From NCBI RefSeq assembly GCF_014898055.3, contig NW_023604295.1, forward strand, positions 138,352,676 to 138,416,675: a DNA stretch of 64,000 nt, given 5' to 3'. The position numbers and the translations under genes are program-made. This document shows positions 1 to 10,480 of the stretch, in pieces. How positions within the stretch are numbered: position 1 is the first letter of the stretch; every line of letters begins with the position of its first letter. The DNA is from Talpa occidentalis. Taxonomy: Eukaryota; Chordata; Mammalia; Eulipotyphla; Talpidae. The notes below the pieces were generated by a model that did not search any database, had not been told where the DNA came from, and was given only the letters and a program-made list of their open reading frames with translations.

Positions 1-487
1 TTTAGTTTTCACCAAGAAAGAATTGCTACAATAATGTAAAAATTATAACTATGATTGGGCATTAAACAACAATATTTTTTGGAATTTTATATGCATTTGA
101 GAATTTTTATATCAAAGACATTTCTGTAATGCAAGAAAATCTCTCAAAATGCTTTGCCCACAGTCCTGCAAAGAAAGTAAGGCACACATTAGACAAATCC
201 AACTATTACATAAGGTTAATAGTGCTTCTTACTCTTTTTTAAAATGAACTTATGAACGATAAATCATACTAGTTATTTTAATTACTGAAAATCAAGTGTC
301 CCACCTTATTACACTTTAGTCTACAATTTTAGTACAACCAAATGCTATAAAAATGTGATGTTTATTTAATTATCTATTTTCTTATTACCTAACCAAAATT
401 ATATTAAAATTGTATACTTTCATAATACTTTTCTATAATCTTTCTGATACTTTAAAATCAATATATTTTAGAATAAATTTATTTTCA

Positions 488-614
488 GGGCCTTCCAGGT
501 GGCACAGGCAGTTGGGCACAGCACTGTGTAGTTATCTGCAGCCTCTGCAGTGCAGGTTCCATCCTGGCCGGCCGGGGAGATACCCACATGGTGCAGCAGA
601 CCTCTCCTGTCTCA
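488..614 (+). mobile_element. tRNA-derived SINE, 3'-truncated
   Basis: The tRNA-like head and the start of the body are present, up to the cagacctctcctgtctc motif, then the sequence becomes AT-rich without a SINE tail. It is a diverged older (type A) copy. Confidence 0.8.
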
Positions 615-1777
615 AAATGAATTTTGCCATCATTAAAAAAAATGTAAAAATTAACTACAGCTTCATAAAGTATAAGCTTACTAACATCAAAAGCTACCTC
701 AACTCTATTTCAATTCCATGAACTAATGATTTGTTTTTCAAGCAAGCACCAATCTATACTGCTGAATATTTAATCACAATACTGCCAAAGAGGTTATTTA
801 AACAAATCTTTTCCAGATGCTATGGAATAAGCAAAAATTACCACGTCACCTCAGTCAATTATTCTGTTCTTAAGTTCAGGAATCTAATTCTAAACCACAA
901 CCAAGAATAAATATCAAGCCTATTAAATCTTTATTTGTGGAGCTCCCGAGTTTTTGAAATATAACTTATAGCTCAGAGCAGAAGTTCACATAGAGGGATA
1001 GGATAAAGAAAAGAAATGTTACCAGTCTAGCTGCTAAATGCAACCAGAATAGATATGTAATCTCCAAAAATGAATATGCAATAAATAACTTTATTCTCCT
1101 TGTTATTATATTGACCCCAAATAAATAATAGTAATAATTCATATTTACTACTAATGATGGTTATACTAATATAATCATTAGTATAATATACATTTATATA
1201 ACTAACATAACCATCTCTCTCTGCAAATCTTATTGCTGCTCCTATGTAATCCATTCTATTGACTATTATGTTATCTGATTTACCTTTTTCTCCAAACTAT
1301 AATTAGCAGAATTATTTTATCCAATAAAAATTTATAATAGTTAATTTTGAGCATCAACTGTGTAAGATAATTGATTTACCTTTTATTGAGACAACAAAAC
1401 CTAAAATAACAAAACCTTATCATAATTTTACAAAATTTAAAAAAAAAAAACAACTGAGGTTTCTCCATCATAGTAAGATTATTCAAATTCACTAAAGTTG
1501 TTATGAATATTATAGTAGGACTTAAGCCATGACTATCTATGCAGTTTACTTTCTGCCACAGGCTTTCTAGTGTCTTCCACTTTTAAACTGAATTCTAATA
1601 ATTGGATTATTCTAGTAAATGTGTGAATTCTCTTTCTAAATAAATTTACTATCTGAATATTAACAATTGAATTGGTTTCAATGGAATATAATAATTACCT
1701 TTCTAAATTCGGAAGGCTGTTGGATTTTTAATTCCCCTCATTCTGGTATTCTGAGCACAGGAGTATGTTCTTGATTT

Positions 1778-1841
<64 letters not shown>

Positions 1842-2489
1842 CAGATAGATATAGATATATATAAATTGATTTTATGCCAAGGAACCTTGCAAGTATCTCG
1901 TTATTTGAATTGTAGACTCTCTTTAATTTACACATAGATAAGTATACAATCTCGACTATTAACAGATTTGCCTCTTTCGTTCTAATCCTCCCACTCATTT
2001 TTTTTTTCCTTTCTGATTCCATTGGTTAGGACATCTCAGGTAATGTTGAATAATAATGGTAAGTACCCTGTCCTCTTTCTAACTTTACTGGAAAAGCTTT
2101 TGTCTTCTTTTTAACTTGATTGGAAAAGCTTTTAGTGTTTCACCATTAAATATATTGTTACTTACAAGTTTCTGCAGGATATCCTAGATCAACTTGCAGA
2201 CTTCCTCTTCTGTTCCCTCATTTGCTTACAGTTTTTTCCGTGAATTAATAGTAAATTTTACTGAATGTGGACCTATTGAGATGATCACATGGATTTTTTC
2301 CTTTAAACATTAAAAATGAAACTTCAGAACTTTAGCTATCCTTCCATTCCAGTAAGTATTAACTAGACATAAGTAGATCTTCTATTTTTACCTCTATTCT
2401 TTAAAATTATTTATACTTTCTTATTTTTTCCAAATGCCCACTTCTATTTTTCATCTTCAGTGCTACAGAATAATCTAAATAAAATAAAT
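615..2489. other. AT-rich stretch, nothing recognised except (GATA)n
   Basis: Apart from the microsatellite at 1779, this part of the presumed intron shows no gene, SINE or repeat that I can name. A short near-repeat of tggaaaagctttt occurs near 2090 and 2120. Confidence 0.6.
1779..1861. repeat. (GATA)n microsatellite
   Basis: About 17 units of ATAG followed by an imperfect ACAGATAGATATAGATATAT end. The 81-codon minus-strand frame over it is a repeat artefact. Confidence 0.97.
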
Positions 2490-2840
2490 GTCTAAGCATC
2501 TTATCTCCTTACTAGTCAGCAATAGCTCCCATACTTACTACACTAAAAGCCAATTTTCCAGCTTATCAATCAAGATCCCCTAATCTGTCTCTGGTTTATA
2601 TCTTCAGTCTTCCTTTCCATACAAACCTCCCGCATCAATTCATTGACCACTTCATGCTTTTTTCACATCAGTATTTCATTCATATTACTCCTCTGGTTAG
2701 AATTCCTTTATTCTGCCAGAAGAAGCATTTTCAAGTTTTATGACTTAGCCCTAGACTGCCTCTAGAAAGCCTTTATGACATTTTAAGAGGAATTTTAACT
2801 ACATTTTTCTGTCCACACTGACCATACAAACAACTGTGGT
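2490..2840 (+). mobile_element. L2 3' region relic
   Basis: Phrases such as gcaatagctcccat, cctaatctgtctctgg, tcctctggttagaattcctt and gcctctagaaagcctttatg track the L2 consensus in order. Confidence 0.5.
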
Positions 2841-3288
2841 TTTTGCTATATTTTTTAACTTCTATTGCTTATCACTACATCAGGTATCATTTTAATAATG
2901 GCGACATATAACACTAAATAGGCTCTCTCTAGCAAATAAGTTCAAAAATTGCTTGACAAACTACGTAGGAAGACTGCACAGGTTCTGATTTTTAAGATCA
3001 TCCTTAAAGCATCCTTTTCAACAGTGTCTTGCTTCATATTCTAGCTTATTCCTAATAATATTTTCTATTAAAAAAGCCGTATCTAATCAAGTTTATTAGT
3101 TTACTAAGAAAATATGACTACAGTGTGCATTGATTTTGAAACTCAATCAAATCAGACTGAAATGTATCTTATACTCACAGATAGTTTCTTATATGATAGA
3201 TCAAAACAATATTAATAGTGAGGATTTAGTTGTGACAAATATACTTTCAAAATCAATTGCTTATGTGAGTGCACAAATATTATCGCTT

Positions 3289-3430
3289 GATCAGGCACTT
3301 TGTTAAAACTATTTTATGTTCGTTCCCCATTTGTTCATCCTAACAACTCCAGGAAGTACATATTACTATCATCCTATCAAGAAATAACAAATAAAATAAA
3401 ATAACGGAAGCTTAAGGATGTTAGATTATT
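3289..3430 (+). mobile_element. MIR relic
   Basis: Tcaggcactttgttaaaact, catcctaacaactcc and ggaagtacatattactatca are MIR core-like, decayed. Confidence 0.45.
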
Positions 3431-3671
3431 TTTTCAAAACAATGAGTCTAGGAATTGAAGAAACTTTTCTAAATTAAAAAATGCAATGAAAGTGCCAAAA
3501 ATTTGCTAAGGAAGGATGAGTTGTTCAGATTTGCTTACAAGTGAATGAATAGGAGAATATAAAATTTTGTTCAAGTTGATTTATAGTCAAATAAAATTAA
3601 TTTTTACCACCATTAAACTGTCTTGGAGAAGTCTAAACTTGATAAATTTATGCCTCAAAAAGAATCTTTAT

Positions 3672-3950
3672 GGGGCCTCCCTGGTGGCACAAGGGTTAAG
3701 ACGCAACCCATGAAGCTATCCGCAGCCACTGAAGCACGTGTTCTATCCTGGCCAGTCAGAGAGCTCACCCACATGCGCAGCAGACCTCTCCTGACTCACC
3801 TGCTGCTCCCCTCAGCATTGTATTTCAGTCAGTCTGCCTATTCTGGTTCCCCACTCTGTCTGTGGTGAATCCTCTCACCGACCCCCACACCTCTGGCCTG
3901 TATCCCAGCTCTTGTATGCATAAATAAACAAATCTTAAAAAAAAAAAAAA
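3672..3950 (+). mobile_element. tRNA-derived SINE, full length (type A)
   Basis: It runs from GGGGCCTCCCTGGTGGC through the tRNA-like B-box region (eroded here), the CACATG...CAGCAGACCTCTCCTG body and the tail TGCATAAATAAACAAATC into poly(A). The ORF at 3623-3868 is the SINE read in frame. Confidence 0.93.
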
Positions 3951-5579
3951 GTATATCTAGGGAGAAATTAGAGTTACTTGTGAGTTGCAAAAAGAGGTGA
4001 AAAATCCCTTTATTCATAGTTTATGTAGTAATAGAATTCAATACAAAACAGTAAGATTACCTTGCCAAACCTATTTTAAATTAAAATTACCATGGCTCTT
4101 TTCAAGACAATATTTTTGACTATAAAAGTCTTAAGTCTGTGGAAACTAAAACTTGACCATTTGTTGCCACTAGTGCAACTTCAATGCACTTTTTGTTATT
4201 GCCAAGTATGTTTAGCTTAGTAGCCTAAGCAATAGCAACCAACAACTTGGCAATTAATGATTTTAAAATTAAAAGATTAAGTCCATTGAAAGTCTAATTA
4301 TGAAAACTGAAAGATTAAATAAAAGAGTCCAAATAATTTCTAGCTTAGTTCATAAATGAATATTAGGGGAAAAATGCTCAATTAACTTTTAAAATTGTCC
4401 TCCAGTAAAACAGATTCATTTTCTCTTGGAGATCAAACTTTTTGTAGTTATACATTCAAAGACTAAAGAAACTTAATTGAGATGCCTTAAAGATAGTAAG
4501 ACCTAAGACCTGTTGCCATGACTTCAACAAGCAGCATGTAGCTAATAAGCCTCTATTGCAATCACTGAGAAGGAAATAGCTATTTTAGTCCTTAGCATTA
4601 CTTCTAAGGATGCAGTGATCAAAACTAAAATTTGACCTAGAAGCTGTCATGGTTGTAAAGATGCATGACAAAAGGTTTGGCAAGCTCTAATACGAACAGG
4701 AAAACAACACCAACAAAGCAATCAGATTTCTCAAACTTCCAGGACAGTGAAGTGCAGTAAAACCAGCCAAAAGTCTAACACCCAAAGATTATACCCAGTG
4801 TACCGTAATGGGCAGACTCATTACTCTGATTCGTTGTCAGTGAAAAAAGGCTAGATGTTTTTTCATACTAAACAGCCAATAAACGAACAGTGAGCTACAG
4901 CCACTGGAACAGAGGAAGAAAGCTAGTGACAAAGACAGAAGAACTCAACTTGAAGAAAGCCAACAGCTTATACCCTAATGCTGTGGGCCTTGCAGAACTG
5001 GAAGCTCACCTTGGCAGCAGAGAGAGTGGGTAGATACTCCCGGGACACATTTGCAACTGGAAATTCATCTGCACATAGTACCTCCTATTAATTCCAGAAA
5101 GCTTCCGAAATTCATCTGCACATAGTGCCACCTATTAATTTCAGAAAGCTTCCATAGAAAAGGAAAAGACATAGTTACAAATATCCAATCAGTTTTTTAA
5201 AAAATCACTTGACCAGAGCGCTGATTTTAATTATGTAGTGTTTTGTTTTAATGAAGTTGTTTTGGGTCAGTCCTTTACATGGATGATGAGAGAGAACTGA
5301 ATGAGTCTTTCATCTACAGGACAACAGCCTTCTTCAGCCATCATTTTGAACACTAAAAGCCAAGAGAGAATAAGAATGGGAAAAATAGGGTGGCAAAAAA
5401 GAAATAAAATGGAAGAGAGCCCCAGAATTGGGAAGACCTAATGGTTAGAATGTGAAATTTAAGGTGTTAAAAGAAATGATATTTCTTCTCTGCCCATCAT
5501 CTCAATTCAATCATGCATATTAACTATTAGAAATATGAAAAAAATTGTAACATTTCAGTAATAAAATAAATACGTCATA
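3951..5579. other. No feature recognised except the 47-bp duplication
   Basis: AT-rich presumed intron. No open frame, exon-like splice pair or known repeat was seen apart from the tandem duplication at 5061. Confidence 0.6.
5061..5154. repeat. Tandem duplication, 47-bp unit x2
   Basis: Units 5061-5107 and 5108-5154 both read aaattcatctgcacatagt... agaaagcttcc with only a few differences. Confidence 0.9.
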
Positions 5580-5808
5580 GGGAAATAATGGATAGCATAC
5601 TGACAATAGTTAACACTGCACTGCATATTGACAAGTTGCTAAAAGAGTGAAAAGTTTCTCATCACAAGAAAAAATCATTTTTAACTATGAATGGCAGCTG
5701 ATATTAGCTAGGCTTTTGTGGTGCTCATTTTTCAATATATACAAATGTCAAGTCATTTTCTGTACATCTGAAACTAACATGTCAATCTTACGTCAATGAA
5801 AAAAGTGG
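5580..5808 (+). mobile_element. Old L1 3' UTR end
   Basis: AGTTAACACTGCACTGCATA, GTTTCTCATCACAAGAAAAA, CAAATGTCAAGTCATT and CTGTACATCTGAAACTAAC are the diagnostic order of the L1MA/MB-type 3' UTR, ending TCAATGAAAAAA. The sequence after 5808 is not L1. Confidence 0.75.
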
Positions 5809-6505
5809 GAAAATTCATAAGGCAAAATAATTACAACTATTTTTTTGTTGCAATCCTTTCATTAACGGCACTTAACACATTTTCTGACATGTTTCAAATC
5901 TTTAATTTTTAAATTTAGTTTGAACTTCACAAGGGTCTATGAATTTATAATCCATAATTAAATGTTAAATCATTTCATTTATGACTAAGTGGATGGCCTT
6001 ACGTTTTAGGGCAATTTTTACAAATTTCTGATTATTTCATGGCAGTTAATGTAAAACTGACTCTTAAAAGTTTGTTTGGGGGTTCTTATTTAGATAGAGA
6101 GGGAAGCCAGTTGTATAGTCTTATTAAATACTCTGATTTAGAAAGTTCGTCTTCTTGCAGTATCCAGAGGACCACATAGGGTAGCAGTTAGTAATGGAAC
6201 AATTTGTTGAAAAATTAGAAGGATAAAACAATCTTGAATCATTTGGTTGATAGAAACTGGAAATCATTCTCCTCCTATTTAATAATGTACAATTTGATAT
6301 ACAGTGTTTAAGTTATTGACGAATGCTCAAATTGTGAATAATTTTAGTCTGTGTTTGTTTGTTCATGACTTCTCTCTCCTCAGAATACCAACCATGATAA
6401 AAAAAAAAAAATAGAAAAAAACTTAAGCCAGACTCACAAAGGAAAAGAAAAAATCCAAATAAATAAAATCAGAAATGAAAGAGAAGTTACAACAAATACT
6501 ATAAA

Positions 6506-6981
6506 GGGCCTCCCTAGTGGCACAAGGGGTTAAGTCGCAGCAATCTGAAGCTATCCACAGCCACTGCAGCACAAGCTGGATCCCAGCCAGCCAGGGAGTG
6601 CTCATTTTTCAATATACACAAATGTCAAGTCATTTGCTGTACATCTGAAACTAACATGTCAATCTTACATCAAGGAAAAAAGTGGGAAAATTCATAAGGC
6701 AAAATAATTACAACTATTTTTCTGTTGCAATCTTTTATCAGCACTTAACACATAACACATTTTCTTAACACATTTTCTGACCCACATGGCGTAGCAGACC
6801 TTTCCTGTCGTCTTGCCTGCTGTTCCCGTCAGCAGTGTATTTCAGTAGATCCACCTGTTCTGCTCCCCACTCTGTCTCTGGTGGATCCTCTCACCCCCCA
6901 CATTTCTGGCCTATACCCCAGCTCTTATATGAATAAATAAATAAATCTTTAAAAAATAAATAGATAAATAAATAAATAAAA
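6506..6981 (+). mobile_element. tRNA-derived SINE split by a 183-bp insertion
   Basis: Head at 6506-6597 (ending CCAGCCAGCCAGGGAG) and body at 6781-6981 (starting CCCACATGGCGTAGCAG) belong to one SINE. Intact copies read GGGAGCTACCCACATGG across this point, so the insertion at 6598-6780 replaced about three bases (CTA). The tail ends in AATAAATAAATC, A-rich sequence and further TAAA repeats. Confidence 0.9.
6598..6780 (+). other. Displaced copy of 5720-5890 inside the SINE
   Basis: This segment matches 5720-5890 with only scattered substitutions, from gtgctcatttttcaata to cattttctga. It includes the last part of an L1 3' UTR and about 85 bp of the non-L1 sequence that follows it. Near its end a short tandem expansion (two extra acataacacattttc-like units) is specific to this copy. 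It has no poly(A) of its own at the junction and no target-site duplication. Confidence 0.85.
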
Positions 6982-7159
6982 TGGTATCTAAAGCCACATG
7001 GGCTAGTTACTCAATCACACTGAATTTCTCCCATGTACACAGGAGATATACGGTATTAAAACTTCTTATTGACTTTTTTTCCTAATCAATCTGTCTGATG
7101 CCTATTTGATTTCTTGCCAGTCTAGAAAATCCCACAGGGTTACTGGATGATTTCCTTTG

Positions 7160-7260
7160 TATCCCCAAGATTAGTATTACAGCTATTGATTTATAATTCT
7201 ATACACCTTAAACCTATATAATGTTAGAAACCAAAGTTACTTCAACAAAATTTTTAAAAA
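7160..7260 (+). mobile_element. Possible old L1 3' tail
   Basis: TATACACCTTAAACCTATATAATG followed by TACTTCAACAAAATTTTTAAAAA resembles an L1 3' terminus. Short and decayed. Confidence 0.4.
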
Positions 7261-8410
7261 CAGAAATATCAGTTTCTTCTGGTTGCTGTTATCTTCCATA
7301 ATTCCTTCCTTTCTATTATATCAGTAATGAACTCTGCCAAGATCCTTATCATCCCTGACAGAAATGCTGCAAATGCATGATCATGCAATAGAACCATTAT
7401 TTAAGTCCTTATATCAAGACTTTCTCCCATATTTGCTAAAATAATCCAGACTTTTTTTTTTTTTTTTTTTGGACAAGACAGCCAAGAATATTTGCAGAAG
7501 AGTGTCTGGAGCTCTGAATACAAAGGAAGTAATAATGGGTTAGAGTAGAAAGAAAACAAATGGAATAAAGAACTAAGGACTGTGAAGGCAATGCAAAGGT
7601 GTCGAATTAGAGTAACAGGATGAGGGAACACAAGAATAAGACCCTGTGACCAACAGAATCCCTACATTGCTCACCACTAACTCATGCTCCAAATTGTGAC
7701 CTACCTAACAGGGAACCCCCTAGTGTATGTGCAACCTGACATGAACAAGGTCCTCTGGCATTGTGCAAGCCTGAGTGGTTCTAATTTACATATTCAGAAA
7801 CCCTCACTAAATGACAAAATCCAGGGGGAGTTACGGGATTCAAAGCTGAGGGGAGGTAGTTCAGAGTGTTGTTCCAAAGGGCTGAAATGTTTGTAAGATC
7901 TTGGGGAATACAGTAAGTGAACAGAAGAGAGGATGACGTAGTCTACAAATGAAAGGGAGTGAGTAGGAAGTGGGTGGGTAGTAGGGATCAACTGAGAAGT
8001 TCATTAGACGAAAGGCCTGGGTATAAAAGAAGCAAACTTCCATCAGGATGTGGTCCCATAGCCCATCCCAGGGTTCATGGAGAGTGGACAATCAGTAGCC
8101 TTCACATAGGAGAGCTGGAGAGAAAACCAACTCAGATGGATCCCAGACCAGGCTTATCCCACCTCCATCTCTGTTCCTGCTCTTCTGGGTCTCCACCCAC
8201 CCTCCACCACCCCCTTCCACATGCCCTAGCAAGGTCACAGACTATCCAGTTTCTCTTCAGGGTTCCTCATTCAGGAATTTGTCTTTACGGCTGTAGCCCC
8301 ACTTTCAAGCTTGACCAATGCTTTCAGTAATCCAAATTTAATCTAATTCTTTGCAAATCTGCAACTTTTATGTCTCCAATTAATGCATAATTTCTTTTGG
8401 TTTTTGTTTT
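7261..8410. other. No feature recognised
   Basis: Mixed-composition sequence with a T run at 7450-7470. Small overlapping frames on both strands (7684-8330) show no family resemblance and no splice context I trust. Confidence 0.55.
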
Positions 8411-8676
8411 AAGATTTATTTATTTATGCATACAAGAACTGGGGTATACAGGCCAGAAGTGCATGGGGCTGGAGTATTCACCAGAGACAGAGTGGGTTGC
8501 AGAACAGGCAGAATGACTGAAATACACCACTGAGGGAAGCAGTGGGTGAGACAGGAGCGGTCTGCTGCACCATGTGGGTAGCTCCTTCACTGGCCAGGGA
8601 TCAAACTTGTCCCATGGAGGCTGTGGATATAGCATTACAGTGCTGTGCTTAACCCCTTGCACCACCAGGGAGGCCC
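8411..8676 (-). mobile_element. tRNA-derived SINE (type A)
   Basis: Antisense copy: tail AAGATTTATTTATTTATGC at the left and head ...CACCACCAGGGAGGCCC at the right. Essentially full length. Confidence 0.92.
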
Positions 8677-8847
8677 AATGTGTAATTCCTTTTGAAGCAG
8701 AAATTATACTTACTCTACATCCTTCACTATGTCACTATGAGTAGAACAGGGTGGACATGTATTAGATCTTGACAAGAACACTTATTCAAATAAGTTAATA
8801 TTAAAACATATTTAAGAGACTGCTTTCTGAAGAAGAATACTGGTTTT

Positions 8848-9120
8848 TTAGTTTAATTTTTTATTTTCTTAGATATTTCAGCTTTATGAACATGTAATTG
8901 AAAAATAAGATTGTATGCAATTAAAGCATAAAACATATAAAGTGATGACCTATGTATACATTGTGAAATGATCACCTATATTAAGTTAACTGAAACTTCC
9001 ATTACTTTAGATAGCTATGCTTTTTATAATGGTGAGAGTGCTGAAGACCTACTCTTGAGGCAGATTTCAATATTTAAGACAAAGTATTTGTTTGCCACGC
9101 AAGTGTTGGTGGCCTGGGGT
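8848..9120 (-). mobile_element. Old L1 3' UTR fragment, antisense
   Basis: Read on the plus strand it has the antisense L1 order: tgtatacattgtgaaatgat, cacctatattaagttaac, cttccattac, then gagtgctgaagacctactct where the consensus has ttaagatctactctcttagc. The small frame at 8968-9150 is part of it. Confidence 0.6.
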
Positions 9121-10147
9121 ACAATGATGCTGCCACAAAATTATTTTTAAGATAATGCAAGGAGATACGTGATTGATTGTTGGTATCTTTAATTTTGTTT
9201 AACCTCTACCGTGTTGAGTATCACTTCACCTCTCAATTTATTTAAGTCAGGCTAGATTTATCATGTTATGTAAAGGGAAGTCCATTATGATAATTGCTCT
9301 GAAATGAATGAAGCTAATTGAGATCACTAATTTTTCTAGTGATCTCAAGTTCATTTATATCTAAGAAAACAATTAATTACAAATCATGCACTTTCCTTAA
9401 TAGAGACTCCTCTCCAGAGACTTGTTATCCTGAACTCACTTTCTCATATATAATTAATAAGCAAAATTGCATTCTTTTTAATTGTTTCTTTAGAAGGGAA
9501 AGAATATGCAAAATTGTGCCAATAATGGATATCCTTGTCTCACATAGCTAGTACCTATTTTCATGATTTTTGGTCCTTATTGTATTATTTAGTAAAAGTA
9601 AACAAAAAAAGAAAGCTAAAACAGGAAGTCAGAAAACTCCCTTCATATCCAGTGCTCATTTTGTTAGCTGTGCTTCAAGCCTAGACAGGAAGTAGAGAGT
9701 GGACTTATCTCAGTAACAGAGCATGTCAACTAGAGAAAATATATTACTGTGTTCGGTCATCAGAGTATTTTGAAAGCACAATTCTATTTAAGCACTTCTC
9801 TTTTGCTTATTTGTGCCTTTTTCTTTAATAAAAAAAAAAAAAAACAGCAAACACAAAATAGTATACCCAGAAAGAATAAGCCAGCAGTCCTATTTTACTT
9901 GTATATTTTCACATATCATTTCCTTCTTTATGCCCTCATATTTCTTTTTTAAAAACATATGTTTGTTTGGGGTTTATAGACTTGAATTTAGTCATGGTAT
10001 TTTTCACCAACAGAAAACAGTGTTAATGGTTTAAATACCATTTGTAAGACTTGCAAAACAATTTCTGTTTCAGCATAACCCCACAAGACACCATCATGTA
10101 CTCAAATATAAAAATTAATGAAAGCGAACAAAACACAGAAACAAGAT

Positions 10148-10173
10148 TCACACACAAACACACACACACACAA
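10148..10173. repeat. Short imperfect (CA)n
   Basis: Cacacaaacacacacacaca, immediately upstream of the SINE insertion at 10206. Confidence 0.85.
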
Positions 10174-10205
10174 ACATATAACAATGTACTACAAAAGTTT
10201 AGGAT

Positions 10206-10467
10206 GCGGGGTTCCCTGGTGGCACCAGGGGTTAAGCACAGCACTGTGAAGCTATCCACAGCCTCTGCAACAGGAGTTCGATCCCCTGGCGGGCCAGGGA
10301 GCTACACACTTGGCTCAGCAGGCATCTCCTATCTCCCCCGCTGCAGTGTATTTCAGTCAGTCTGCCTGTTTTCTTCCCCACTCTGTCTCTGGTGAATCCT
10401 CTCACCCCCCAAACACTCTGGCCTGTACCCCAGTCCTTGTATGCATAAATAACTAAATCTTAAAAAA
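10206..10467 (+). mobile_element. tRNA-derived SINE with 13-bp target duplication
   Basis: Full-length type A copy flanked by AAAAGTTTAGGAT at 10193-10205 and 10468-10480, a direct sign of L1-type target-primed insertion. Confidence 0.93.
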
Positions 10468-10480
10468 AAAAGTTTAGGAT

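Noticed and set aside
1777..2022. 81-codon minus-strand frame
   Set aside because: Half of it is the (GATA)n microsatellite read as a YLSI repeat.
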